NCBI GenBank assembly: GCA_019843655.1
Contig: JACDQD010000106.1
Span: 2,542,001 to 2,606,000, forward strand
From: Lethocerus indicus
Taxonomy: Eukaryota; Arthropoda; Insecta; Hemiptera; Belostomatidae
DNA: 64,000 nt
Direction: 5' to 3'
In this document: in pieces, positions 57,201 through 64,000 of the stretch
Numbering within the stretch: position 1 is the first letter of the stretch
How the letters are laid out: each line of letters starts with the position of its first letter
Translations under genes and position numbers: made by a program
The notes under the pieces: generated by a model
Told to the model about the DNA's origin: nothing
Seen by the model: the letters and a program-made list of their open reading frames with translations, nothing else
Database searches by the model: none

Positions 57201-60200
57201 GTCTACAACACTCGAGGACCAACCGACCCCTTCAATATTCTTAACTCCCCATCGTTCAAATTGTATTTTCGTTCAAACGCGCTACGACTTCTTTTTTAAA
57301 GTCTGTAAGTAAACTAGACTCTCAATCTGCGAGTAAAACAGACAAGTAGAATCCTTACTTGAACATTGTTTATGGGGTTTACAAAAATTCAAAAAAAGAA
57401 ATGAATTACGCAATTACGGCCGTATCAAAAAAACGACAATCGTTGCAACCATTGTATTAAAAGAGAATAGTTGCGGATGATTGGCCTAAGCAGGTGATGG
57501 GATGGGGGCAGACTGCGGGGTCGGCACGACTGGCGTTACGATTGTCCTGGGACATGACTTATACTATTATACCATAGAAGGAGGGGCTTCCATGGTGGTA
57601 GTGCAGTTGTATGGTAGTTCCATGGCCGCCTTATTTGGTCATCGGTGGGAATCCACAAGCTCACCCCGTCTAACAAATAATTTTGTTAGATTAGAGGACT
57701 ACTCTCGGTCCACCTGTTTTGTTCTATTTTTCCCTGGCGCCATTTCTGTTTTCACTGTTATAATTTAAGTCCGATCTTAGTGAAGTTAGCTTCCAGCCGT
57801 TGTTGATTTATAGCCTCATAGTACTATCTTGACACAATATTACCTAATGATCGCTCTACACACCGACAGAAATTTCCTTCAAATTGCAAGTCTGATATAA
57901 GAGACATTTATTGTTGCAAACAACTAACTCGCATCTACAGATTATAAAAACAAAAGTGGGCAAATATAATACGCGTTTAGCAATCGCATCCCGAAGGTGA
58001 GAAATATTCCCCTTTTCCATATCGATTGTTTATTAGGCCGGAGAATAGTTATGAACGCGATAAACAATAGGTTAATAAGATAATTAATAAACTGTTGCAA
58101 CCGTTGTGGAACGGCGGCCGTGATGATATTCGCTCGCCGGGGAACCGGTTTTGAAAACGGCCAATAATTAAAGTACCGCCGGGTAATTGAGAGCCCAGGC
58201 GCGAACTCTGACTGATTAATTGCTCGTGTTTGTCTAAACGTGTCTAGGAGAAAGTCTAGCTCAGGCCTTAAAAAGTGGAATTCCAATTAGAAGAGACAAT
58301 AGAAAATGAATCAATCCGAACATAGATAAATAAACCAGATTTATTTAGAAAATCGTCTAGTGTCACCGGTAACATCTAAAACCCATTTCCGCTATCAGTA
58401 ACATTAAGCAACTGATGCTGCTACTGGCTTGTTGTAGGTGAACGTTTCTCTGAGATTCCTCGGTATGAATATTCAAAACTATCGACTAGAAATAGGATAT
58501 CTAAGTAGTACGCGCGCAAACAAACCCATGCATGTATAAGAATTCTTAGAATGGTCAAGTTATTAATATTTCATAACTATGTGGGCGTTCAAATAATTGA
58601 TTTAATGTCTACGAATAATTACTGTAATAACAATAACGGGGCTCGGTGTTAGCCATTAGTGTCAGTCTGTCTAAAAATTACCGCAATAATACGCCGGGAG
58701 AAATTTATAATTGGCGAACATATCCTTGAAAAATTGAAAAATTTTTTTATAAATTCCCCAACGGGTAAACATTTTTTCTTCTATTTTCACATCCCAACAA
58801 TTATATAACAGCGAAACACATACTAAATTAAAAGAAATAGTGTTTATAAACACATTCGTATAAATGGTCGTGGAACTGTCTTAACCCCATACCGGTTTTG
58901 GCTTAGTACCAAAACACTGGCCGAATGGAACTGAAGACCACCATGCAAGTGGACGATAATCGAAACCTTAGAACTCGAATTACTGGTTACAAACTTACTT
59001 TCGTATTAAACCAATTTCATATGCTAATATTTTTTCTTGGCCTGCAAATTCTGGTTGTTGGCCGCGCATGTAATGACATTCAATTATTTGAACGCGCGTA
59101 ATTTAAAATGTAATTTAATGGCCCGAACAGAGACCACTCGCAATGCGGAATATTTGCAGTTCTTTTATTACTTTAATATTACGGTATTTTTTGTTTAAAG
59201 AATGAAAAGAAGCCGGTAGGGTGTGAAGATAATCGGAAAATTGAGTACACCGTGTAGTTGTTCTCGTTAATCGCCTCGGTAATGGGTCATCGGTGTGTCC
59301 CCTCCCCCCCAAGACCTGCTGTTCTAATGAGGCTGGCAACAAATTAAATCCCCGTTAATTGCAGGGGCGCCACAGCGTGCACCGGCAGGAAAAAACATCT
59401 CTTTCATCTAGATAGGCCCTTAGGTCGGATGCGGGGGGTATGCCGGTAGGCTTCTACCAACTCTCAATTAATACACCCTACATATTTCCCCGTTCTATAA
59501 ACTCCTCCGGCCTCGTGTTCCCACGAGAAATAATAATACCAGTCGAAAAACCCGGGGAGATATCGTGCGTCGAAAGTAGATGGCCCGTCTCCCCCGACAA
59601 CACAAGGCGCCCGGAAGTGTATAGCGTTTTTAACCGTGGTCTTTGTGGACGACGTTTTTATCCGTTTCGGGTGCCCATAAATAATAATGATCGTTTTCTG
59701 TTATTTCTTTTTGGGGTCTTATGTAAAGTCACGTATATTTGGATGATACGGCGATTTTCTCGATGAAAAATGAACAATTTCTTGAATTTCTGATGAAATT
59801 CAATGATCTTAATATCATACCCGTGTTTTGCTGTTTAAACTTATTGTTCTATTCCACGTAGAAATTATAAATTGTATTACGAAGTCGTCATACGGAATAT
59901 TATCTGTCACAATTTCCCATTAATAAAAAGTACAGTTACTTTAGTTCATTCTCTCTTCTTCATATTCCTGCATTCCAACTGGTTCGTTAACCTTAAATTC
60001 TGGACTAATTTGTTGCAGTCTTCGTCATCGGCTCATTCCCTCGGACAAACTTCGAGCTTCATCTCTTGAATACAGTTTATCATGTTGGCTTTCCGAATAA
60101 ACTGTTTTCCGAATTTGTGTTATACTATATCGCATAAATAACGATATTTTATCCGGGTCGGTCCGAGAAAGTTCTCCAGACGACTGTATCGCGAAGGCCC

Positions 60201-63200
60201 GTGGGCCTCGGTTCTTTTTCAGCCGTGGCCAGATATATCTGAAGGGGCGGGGGCAACAAAAACTCGGCCGCCAGGACCCGACATTCATTATCGATTCGTC
60301 GTTTCTTGCCCCGTCGACACAACACAAGAGGACGAGGAGAAGGAGAAGGAGGAGGTGTGGTGGGTTGGGAGGGGTAGGAGGGACGACGTAAGAAGGGCGT
60401 TAATCAAACGGCGACCATATAGAGAGCCAGGGAGGCCCCATAGTTTTTGATACGAAATAAATCTAAGAGCGGCCGCCCTCGGACCGGGGCCAGCGCGCGA
60501 GGCCTGGAGGGAGGACGCTGAAGAAAATCTTGAGGAGGAATGCCGCGAGTTCTTGCCCCGGTTTTCTTCTTCTTCTCGTCATATCGCATCCTTGTAGGGT
60601 GGCCCCTCTCTTTAACGTAGCCGGCATCTTAAATAGCCACCTCAGATCCTACCTACCCGACCGAATATACCTCACTCGTTTCGTTGTACGTTCCCCGTGG
60701 TGCATTCAGGGTAACTATGTGTAAATTATATGTTAGGGGACTGCGAGATCTCGCTGAGATGTTATATTCGACATTCCATAATTACACTTTGATGCGTCTA
60801 ACTAAATTCTTGACGGAATGCTACTGACGGTAAGGGGAACCTATATTCTATAATTAGATATAGAAGTAGAAGTAATAGCCAATATTTAAATACGATTTCT
60901 TTTTGTTTAGATCTCCTGCACCCGGTTGCGGCTGTTCACTACCGTCAGTGACTATTGTGACGGTACAGATAAAGTAAATCATGGGCAGCCAACTAATTTA
61001 TCTACGGTATTCTTGTAGTAAGATATTTCAAATTCAATCAGAACTAAAACAAAAAGATTTTTCCATGAATAATAATAATTGACCCGGTCCCAGCAGCAGG
61101 TGGGGGAATGCCATTGATGCCGTCCCGTTTTGTTTTACAAATATCCCCGGTTTGTTTATCGACGTGTTTGTTGTCCCGCCATTTCCTCTTCTTTCGTAGA
61201 TCTATTTTCTTGTTTTCTTTTGTTTTTGAACAACATCCGAAGGAAGGGCGTGACACCTGAGCCCGAAGGGTTGGAAATCGGCCCTTGACCTTTCTGAAAG
61301 CAAGCAGGTAGGAGGGGAACCACGGTCTGGAGTTCGCTCCCTTCCCCCAACCCTCTTTCGGAATATCTAATATTCCTGCACCTATTATTAAGTAGTATTT
61401 AATTTTTTTAATTCCCTAAAATAAAATAATCAAAATTACAAACGGTATTTCCCGATTTTCTCTGTCAGAAGTAGAGGCTTCCGAGAATAATTGCTAGCAG
61501 TAAATAGTTGCGAACGAGGTTGGTACTGGCGTCGCTTTGATATTTACCTCTGTATTATAAATCACTACCACAGTATCATAAAAACGCTAATTACCGTTAA
61601 AAGTAAGTGTCAATTTCTGGATTAATGTGTAACACTAGAGAATGCAGTGAATGTCGCAGTGTTCTCGCGTATTTTAATCCTTTGAGGCTTGCCTGTTCTA
61701 ACTTGTCATCATTGATTTTGGTTCTACCGTAATACATATCGTTGAATGTCATGATAATTGTACCGACTGTAGTATCTGTACTATTAACGATTGTAGGCTA
61801 TCTCTACAGAATTAGAAAGAGAATGGTGATAACTTGCCTGGATTGGTGAGCCATTCTTGCAGGGCTTTCTGGAGCCTCCGGACGTGGAGTGGTTTCGAGG
61901 CCATCCCGACCAAAGCCATTATCTCCAGGAATTCTTCTTCGCCGGCTTCGCACAGTTGTTGGACGTCGTCTCCACCTGCAACAAAGTTGTGATCCAAAAA
62001 TAACGGTTGGAATTTGATATTGAGTTATTTTAGTATAGGACCTCCATGTTATTCCAATGTGAGAAAGAATCGCTTCCATTTGACCGAGGTCCGCTGAAAA
62101 CTTGAAGATAGCAATAAGAAAGAAAATAAACTGTACCACCAAAGAAATAAGAAGTCTCTCGCATTGATTGCATTCCTATGTAAGTAGATTATAATTACCG
62201 TCGATTCAAATTTCGTTGTACATAAATATTTATATAAACCTGGGGATAATAAAAATATGAAAATATTTTCGACATAAAAGAAATCAAGAGTGATATCCGA
62301 CGTTAACAAAAGCCCGATGAACTCATTTGTATTTTACTGGCGTACTGTTACGTATCGATACACAAGTAGCAATTGTGCACCAATCAATGTTTGGCCATCT
62401 TGTCCGAGTCGGAATCCCGATATAACGGGCTGTAATCTCAAGTTGAGCTTTCAAGGAGGACCACTCGCGCCCCTTCTTTTTTACAACAAATTACAGAATT
62501 AAGAAAGAAAATTGCGAGGCGAATTTATCAAACCGAACACGGAGGCCAAATTTTAAACAGTGTCCGTTTTGAATTTCTTGCGAGTCTTAACTTGGTTTGT
62601 AAAACTAACCGAGTTTGGTTCGTTAATGAAATTATGCAACAGGATTTTGTCGATGTCTCAATGTCGGTTTATCGCCTGTCTTCTGCGGAACGGATAGTAA
62701 CTCTCTAAGTTCTAATCGTCGAATCCTGTTTTTATTTATAATTTGGGCCATATTTTCTAACTACAGTTGGATCAGCATAACGCTAGCACCTACCTTAAGC
62801 GGACATGTACACTATAGACTCATTGCGGCGTTTACTACTGACGTTGCCGAAAAGCCGAAACGGTCTATTGGCCCGCCAAGAAAATGAGATGCGACGGTTA
62901 TTCTATATGAAAACTAAAGCTCGACTAAACTTGGGGCACGTTATAAGCGCCGGGACGGTGCAGACCGACGCCTTGCAGGTAACCAACTAAGCGACTCACC
63001 AACCTAGATCACAACAACCATGGTATAAGTAGAGTCCTGAGTTATGCCACTGTATCTATACCGTCCAAATTAATTGTCTTCAGCGCAATTCTGCTTTTTT
63101 TGTTTATATTCTCTCTCTGAATAACCGAACGCTACAGAAAGTCAGGAAACTCACTGGTTATGCGAAACTGCGTATACAGACTGTTGAACTTACCCATTTC

Positions 63201-63295
63201 CAGTAGAGTGTCGTAATAGGCCAGCAGGCTGGCCCTTTGCATTACTCTGTACAACTGGAGTTCGGCTTCGTTGGCCGGAGTGGACGTCCACACAA
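10949..63295 (-). CDS. nab: nab, NGFI-A/EGR-binding transcriptional corepressor (12 coding exons, 5' end outside window)
   Basis: NAB proteins are nuclear corepressors without a DNA-binding domain of their own. They dock on EGR/Krox zinc-finger factors (and on Rotund and Squeeze in Drosophila, LIN-29 in nematodes) through NCD1, and repress through NCD2. Exons on the minus strand are 63295-63194, 61975-61838, 29596-29328, 27671-27483, 23176-23057, 18823-18690, 18304-18193, 16204-16017, 15357-15246, 14138-14064, 12189-12082 and 11092-10949. Every junction keeps frame, giving about 562 visible residues. Numbering from the first complete codon: NCD1 about 1-80, low-complexity linker 81-185, NCD2 about 188-310, basic patch 330-354, coiled coil about 355-415, acidic/Ser-rich tail 418-515, C-terminal segment 516-562. 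Identification rests on near-invariant NCD1 ([20 protein letters not shown]) and NCD2 ([20 protein letters not shown]) blocks. The first visible exon starts with two bases of a split codon, so at least one further 5' exon exists. Exons 9-12 are placed by phase and splice sites, not by recognised homology. Confidence 0.95.
11093..12081 (-). other. nab intron 11 (989 bp)
   Basis: This phase 0 intron runs from gttaga (a weak donor) to gtttcag and is very AT-rich. No other feature is seen. Confidence 0.65.
12082..12189 (-). CDS. nab: nab exon 11: acidic exon with SUMO-type motif
   Basis: A ttaaatttag acceptor precedes 36 codons in phase 0: [20 protein letters not shown] followed by [20 protein letters not shown] at about residues 497-500 fits the psi-K-x-E SUMO-acceptor pattern in an acidic context. 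The predicted donor is AAG/gttaga at 12081, a weaker GT site than the others. If it were not used, the frame would continue for eight codons (VRVAFKQ, then TAA). Confidence 0.78.
12190..14063 (-). other. nab intron 10 (1.9 kb)
   Basis: This phase 0 intron runs from gtataa to ttttag. It holds a 30-bp AT-rich minisatellite at 12761-12840 and a run of 12 C at 13901-13912. Otherwise it is AT-rich and featureless. Confidence 0.7.
12761..12840 (+). repeat. 30-bp AT-rich minisatellite, 2.7 units
   Basis: A 30-base unit beginning ATATATGCAA and ending TATATAAAAT is repeated at 12761 and 12791. A partial third unit starts at 12821 with one A-to-T change. Confidence 0.9.
14064..14138 (-). CDS. nab: nab exon 10: short Ser/Glu-rich tail exon
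   Basis: This phase 0 exon has exactly 25 codons between a ttgcag acceptor and a CAG/gtataa donor at 14063. The peptide is [20 protein letters not shown] followed by GKQTQ. Because it is symmetric (phase 0/0), it could be skipped without changing the downstream frame. The assignment rests on splice signals and phase continuity only. Confidence 0.75.
14139..15245 (-). other. nab intron 9 (1.1 kb)
   Basis: This phase 0 intron runs from gtttga to ttgcag. It is AT-rich. A 113-codon plus-strand frame at 14387-14728 has no recognisable domain and is treated as chance. Confidence 0.7.
15246..15357 (-). CDS. nab: nab exon 9: acidic Ser-rich tail
   Basis: A tatttatttag acceptor precedes one base that completes Arg, then 37 codons: [20 protein letters not shown] followed by [17 protein letters not shown]. 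The donor is CAG/gtttga at 15245. The frame here differs from the longest open frame on this strand. It was chosen because it alone joins both neighbours in phase and has no stop. RRNSSG resembles a basophilic kinase site, and the DDTDS and SNTSSP runs look like phosphorylation targets; both are inference. Confidence 0.8.
15358..16016 (-). other. nab intron 8 (659 bp)
   Basis: This AT-rich intron runs from gtacaa to tatttatttag and splits an Arg codon. If retained, it would add Tyr-Lys-Pro and a TGA at 16006-16004. Confidence 0.75.
16017..16204 (-). CDS. nab: nab exon 8: predicted coiled coil
   Basis: A ccccgcag acceptor precedes 62 codons and two bases of a split Arg. The peptide [20 protein letters not shown] and later [20 protein letters not shown] have heptad-spaced Leu/Ile with charged and Gln residues, so a coiled coil or long helix is likely. 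NAB proteins from other animals carry a similar E-R-[LI]-x-x-I-A-E-E-L helix after NCD2. The donor is AG/gtacaa at 16016. Without splicing, the frame would run three more codons (YKP) to a TGA at 16004-16006, a possible short alternative C-terminus. Confidence 0.88.
16664..16769 (-). repeat. left inverted end of the intron 7 element
   Basis: On the minus strand this end reads CACCGCTA, CTGAAGA, a CGGC-loop-GCCG hairpin, then AAACCGG. The same order occurs in inverted orientation at 17980-18084 and as solo copies near 46.06 and 52.99 kb. Confidence 0.85.
16901..17025 (+). repeat. direct repeat flanking the satellite array, left copy
   Basis: The block starts TTAACTAGAT, continues with TTTTATGATCGTAAATACA, AATACCAGAT and ATATTTGGAAGT, and recurs at 17701-17825 about 800 bases away with scattered substitutions. 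Confidence 0.85.
17036..17702 (+). repeat. 70-bp tandem satellite array (about 10 monomers)
   Basis: The anchor TACTTAACTA recurs at 17041, 17111, 17181, 17251, 17321, 17391, 17461, 17531, 17601 and 17671, an exact 70-bp period. Each monomer carries AAGTTCGTTGGGTCCACTTG, CACCGATAAACTAGCGCCCC and CTCAGGGTGG. Monomers differ by only a few bases (for example CTGAGGG versus CTCAGGG), which points to recent expansion or homogenisation. A diverged monomer lies outside at about 16843-16900. Confidence 0.97.
17701..17825 (+). repeat. direct repeat flanking the satellite array, right copy
   Basis: This is the second copy of the block at 16901-17025. It shares TTTTATGATCGTAAATACA and AATACCAGAT. Both copies follow directly after a satellite monomer, so the block behaves as a natural edge of the array. 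Confidence 0.85.
17980..18084 (+). repeat. right inverted end of the intron 7 element
   Basis: This is the inverted complement of 16664-16769, lacking one CACTTTGG octamer. CTGAAGA lies at 18054-18060 and ACCGGTC at 18076-18082. The AAA of the other copies is TAA here. Confidence 0.85.
18193..18304 (-). CDS. nab: nab exon 7: basic post-NCD2 segment
   Basis: One base completes the split Lys codon, then come 37 codons: [20 protein letters not shown] followed by [17 protein letters not shown]. The acceptor is gtttcag and the donor CAA/gttagt at 18192. The segment is rich in Arg, Lys and aromatic residues. PPLKRGR resembles a short basic nuclear-import motif, which is inference. The length and the two splice phases fit both neighbours exactly. 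Confidence 0.88.
18305..18689 (-). other. nab intron 6 (385 bp)
   Basis: This AT-rich intron runs from gtgagt to tttcag and splits a Lys codon. Nothing else is seen in it. Confidence 0.85.
18690..18823 (-). CDS. nab: nab exon 6: C-terminal NCD2
   Basis: The exon has 44 codons plus two bases of a split Lys, with a ttccag acceptor and an AA/gtgagt donor at 18689. It reads [20 protein letters not shown] then [20 protein letters not shown] then KGHS. The previous exon ends in LTLHE, so the join [14 protein letters not shown] reproduces the conserved NCD2 continuation. The repression domain therefore spans exons 4-6. Confidence 0.96.
18824..23056 (-). other. nab intron 5 (4.2 kb)
   Basis: This is a phase 0 GT-AG intron inside NCD2. 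It contains a G-tract cluster with a perfect EGR-type site at 20126-20151 and a TATATAAG string near 21648 followed by GC-rich DNA. A 163-codon plus-strand frame at 20226-20717 is low-complexity and was not accepted as a gene. Confidence 0.8.
20126..20151 (+). promoter_or_regulatory. G-tract cluster with perfect EGR consensus site in nab intron 5
   Basis: Five G-runs of 3-5 separated by single T/C or AC spacers fit a G-quadruplex pattern. Inside it, GCGGGGGCG at 20133-20141 exactly matches the EGR consensus GCG(T/G)GGGCG and could also serve Sp1/KLF factors. NAB genes are known EGR targets in vertebrates. A role here is inference from one site. Confidence 0.35.
23057..23176 (-). CDS. nab: nab exon 5: central NCD2
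   Basis: This is a phase 0 exon of exactly 40 codons, with a ttccag acceptor and a GAG/gtaagt donor at 23056. It reads [20 protein letters not shown] followed by [20 protein letters not shown]. The R-K-Y-[AS]-A-I-Y-G-R-F-D string and the closing LTLHE are hallmarks of NCD2 from nematodes to vertebrates. An open frame continues upstream of the acceptor by chance but shows no NAB-like sequence. Confidence 0.96.
24820..24858 (+). repeat. (CTCC)n pyrimidine tract
   Basis: TCTCTC is followed by five to six CTCC units in nab intron 4. No function is inferred. Confidence 0.85.
26470..26526 (+). repeat. (AT)n then (AC)n microsatellite
   Basis: About 20 AT dinucleotides are followed by a short CA run and ATATATATACA in nab intron 4. 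Confidence 0.95.
27483..27671 (-). CDS. nab: nab exon 4: start of NCD2
   Basis: The exon has 63 codons in phase 0, with a tgcag acceptor and a GAG/gtaagt donor. After a short Gly/Ser/Pro run it reads [20 protein letters not shown] and then [27 protein letters not shown] in two consecutive stretches. The pattern LTPVL, two helices, then a Lys/Arg-rich block and K-[ED]-L matches the beginning of NAB conserved domain 2, the repression domain. The basic [11 protein letters not shown] stretch overlaps the region reported as a nuclear localisation signal in vertebrate NABs; that role is inferred here. Confidence 0.93.
27672..29327 (-). other. nab intron 3 (1.7 kb)
   Basis: This is a phase 0 GT-AG intron between the linker exon and the first NCD2 exon. 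It contains a partial local duplication (about 27897-28006 versus 28090-28152). A plus/minus open stretch at 28232-28618 shows no domain and is regarded as chance. Confidence 0.8.
27982..28152 (+). repeat. 25-bp direct duplication inside intron 3
   Basis: An identical 25-base string beginning ATAACACCACTCTCATTTTT occurs at 27982-28006 and 28128-28152. A 16-base string beginning TATTTAAATCGA also occurs twice (about 27897 and 28090), which suggests an older local duplication with a later deletion. Confidence 0.85.
29328..29596 (-). CDS. nab: nab exon 3: Gly/Val-repeat and Pro/His-rich linker
   Basis: A gttgcag acceptor precedes GA, which with the G left by the NCD1 exon makes Gly, then 89 codons beginning [14 protein letters not shown]. 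The Met is internal, not a start. The middle is a Gly-Val alternation (about residues 110-118) encoded by a GC-rich triplet/hexamer repeat. Ser/Pro- and His/Pro-rich sequence ending [10 protein letters not shown] follows. The donor is CTA/gtaagt at 29327. This segment links NCD1 to NCD2, is low-complexity in other NAB proteins too, and is expected to be disordered. Local GC content is far above the flanking introns, and frames on both strands are open here by composition. Confidence 0.9.
29478..29512 (-). repeat. nab: coding GC-rich hexamer repeat in nab exon 3
   Basis: Tandem GCCGAC/GGCGTC hexamers encode alternating Gly-Val. A triplet-phase repeat can vary in length without breaking the frame. 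Confidence 0.85.
32240..32760. other. GC- and CpG-rich island in the large intron
   Basis: CpG and GC content jump relative to flanks, and overlapping open frames appear on the plus strand only because of composition. It might mark an internal promoter or enhancer, but no initiator or splice signal is convincing. Confidence 0.35.
33134..33152 (+). repeat. short (AAG)n repeat
   Basis: Five consecutive AGA/GAA triplets follow TATA in the large nab intron. Confidence 0.85.
34545..34590 (-). repeat. degenerate repeat-family copy
   Basis: On the plus strand it reads GAGACCGGTTT, GGCTTCTCGCC and CACTGCAG in the same order as the element ends. The CTGAAGA box is replaced by a TGACGTT variant on the minus strand. 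Confidence 0.4.
46060..46165 (-). repeat. solo element end, decayed
   Basis: On the plus strand it reads GGCTGCTCGCCATCTTTAGT, GGTGTTAGTCAC, GGGCATCCTCACT and CACTGTTACTG, parallel to the ends of the intron 7 element. No satellite monomer follows. Confidence 0.8.
52986..53150 (-). repeat. solo element end fused to one satellite monomer
   Basis: On the plus strand it reads CGGCTGCTCGCC, ATCTTCAG, CACTTTGG, ATGTTTTTTGGGCATCCTCA, CACTTGTACTGGGTGCACTT, then CACCGATAAACTAGCGC and AAAGTTCGTTG. The inverted end and a 70-bp satellite monomer are joined directly. This confirms that they belong to one element family and gives the short form of the unit. Confidence 0.85.
54195..54242 (+). repeat. (GT)n(AT)n microsatellite
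   Basis: GTGTGTGT leads into about 20 AT dinucleotides. A second, shorter AT run lies at 54346-54375. Confidence 0.95.
60920..60962 (-). repeat. degenerate repeat-family copy
   Basis: The plus-strand order CCCGGTTGCGGCTGTTCAC, then ACCGTCAGTGACTATTGTGA, matches the element end with several changes. Confidence 0.35.
61838..61975 (-). CDS. nab: nab visible exon 2: core of NCD1
   Basis: The exon completes a Gly codon, then reads [20 protein letters not shown], then [20 protein letters not shown] and WLTNP, and ends with one G of a split Gly codon. This is the most conserved block of NCD1, the surface that contacts the R1 repression domain of EGR-type factors and mediates multimerisation. The acceptor is gttgcag. 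The exon is followed by CAG/gcaagt, so the donor appears to be GC rather than GT. The nearby GT (6 bases further on) would put the next exon out of frame. Confidence 0.95.
61976..63193 (-). other. nab intron between the two NCD1 exons (1.2 kb)
   Basis: This is a GT-AG intron that splits a Gly codon after its first base. A decayed ribozyme-like motif lies at about 62835-62867. No other feature is seen. Confidence 0.85.
62835..62867 (+). other. degenerate ribozyme-like motif
   Basis: The order CTACTGACG, TTGCCGAAAAGCC, GAAAC, GGTCTA resembles the family core. The hairpin arms are weak (GCC faces GCC), so folding is doubtful. Confidence 0.3.
63194..63295 (-). CDS. nab: nab visible exon 1: N-terminal part of NCD1
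   Basis: The exon runs from a gttgcag acceptor (first base 63295) to a gtaagt donor at 63193. It contributes 33 codons plus the first base of a split Gly. The peptide contains [20 protein letters not shown] followed by [11 protein letters not shown], which is the start of the NAB conserved domain 1 helical bundle. It opens with two bases of a split codon, so it is internal and the initiator Met lies further upstream. Confidence 0.95.
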
Positions 63296-64000
63296 CTGCA
63301 ACAAAAACACATATACATTATTTACTGAAGGTGACCGTAAGTTATGGAAAATTATTGTAAATCATGTTATAGCATAAAGACATTTAGACTTTTCCTACCA
63401 AACTACTTCACCTAATTAACTAATTACAAACTAATTAACTGTAGTTGCCTGCTTATGACGTTATTGTCAATATCATTCCTTCTGTCAGATAATGCATTCA
63501 TGCCAGTCGCGATGCATTGCTTACTCAAGAAAATGCGCAACGAAACACCTCAAATTATAAAATAGTACATAAGGAAATAGTATGTACATTTAGTGGTGTG
63601 CGGATATTTCACCGCCACTCAGATTTTACCAATGCTAATAACATAAAAATGTCACTTAATAGCGTTTCGTGTTCCTACAATTAAACGGCATTTCTCCATT
63701 TTTTTCTTTCTTTTTTTATGTTTCCTAAATTTATTTCCACGCCCTTTTTTCCTCACACATCGAGCTAGGCCGTTAACCGCACGATTTATGCATTGGACGT
63801 GTACACGAAACGCTGAAATTCAAATGATCCCGGGGGGTATTTCTGAGTTTTATTCTTTTGCCCCGACGATAGAATTAAATATTGGAAGGGCCGAGAAACC
63901 GAAAGGCCCGAAAAAAGTTTATACTTCTGGTTTTTTTCTTTCTGTTTCTGTTTCTATTTTTTTTTCTATGTCCTCAACCGTGTTAATTCCCGTTCTTATC
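63296..64000 (-). other. upstream nab intron, edge of window
   Basis: This is DNA upstream of the first visible NCD1 exon. No minus-strand frame with a Met and a phase 1 donor could be supported, so the initiating exon lies beyond the window. Long T-rich runs occur at about 63700-63720 and 63930-63965. Confidence 0.6.

Larger units (their letters stand above)
29597..61837 (-). other. nab 32.2 kb intron with apparent GC donor
   Basis: The intron begins gcaagt and ends ttgcag. No nested gene could be supported: the longest open frame is about 190 codons (34924-35493, plus strand), low-complexity and without domain signature. The intron contains GC-rich islands at about 32240-32760 and 60150-60620, AT microsatellites near 54.2 and 54.35 kb, purine/pyrimidine-asymmetric DNA at 49.64-49.92 kb, and repeat-family copies near 34.55, 46.06, 53.0 and 60.92 kb. 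The remainder is AT-rich and unremarkable to reading. Confidence 0.8.

Overview
The window is animal nuclear DNA, most likely from an insect or other arthropod. It is AT-rich, has no bacterial-style packed genes and no long open frames. Its coding signal sits in short blocks that end at GT/AG-type splice sites and join in phase across introns of 0.4 to 32 kb. The species cannot be named from the sequence.

One gene is recognisable, on the minus strand: an orthologue of nab (NGFI-A/EGR-binding corepressor; Drosophila nab, vertebrate NAB1/NAB2). Twelve coding exons were placed between 63295 and 10949. Reading phase is preserved at all eleven junctions, giving about 562 residues up to a TGA stop at 10949-10951. 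The first exons carry the NCD1 domain. A Gly/Val- and Pro-rich linker follows, then the NCD2 domain, a probable coiled coil and an acidic Ser-rich C-terminus with one SUMO-type motif. The true N-terminus lies upstream, beyond the right edge of the window.

Layout, left to right: 1-10948 is DNA 3' of nab with no gene found. 10949-18823 is the compact 3' half of the gene (seven exons). 18824-29596 holds three exons separated by 1.7-4.3 kb introns. 29597-61837 is a single 32.2 kb intron whose donor appears to be GC rather than GT. 61838-63295 carries the two NCD1 exons. 63296-64000 is upstream intron.

The most unusual non-coding content is a dispersed repeat family. Its members carry a short motif that resembles a minimal hammerhead ribozyme of the kind known from Penelope-like retroelements. 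One copy in nab intron 7 (about 16.66-18.09 kb) is a symmetric element: two inverted ends of about 105 bp, each with the ribozyme-like motif, enclose a pair of about 125 bp direct repeats, which enclose about ten 70-bp satellite monomers. Solo or decayed copies occur near 1.2, 6.6, 8.2, 34.5, 46.1, 53.0, 60.9 and 62.8 kb. No transposase or reverse transcriptase frame is present, so the family looks non-autonomous here.
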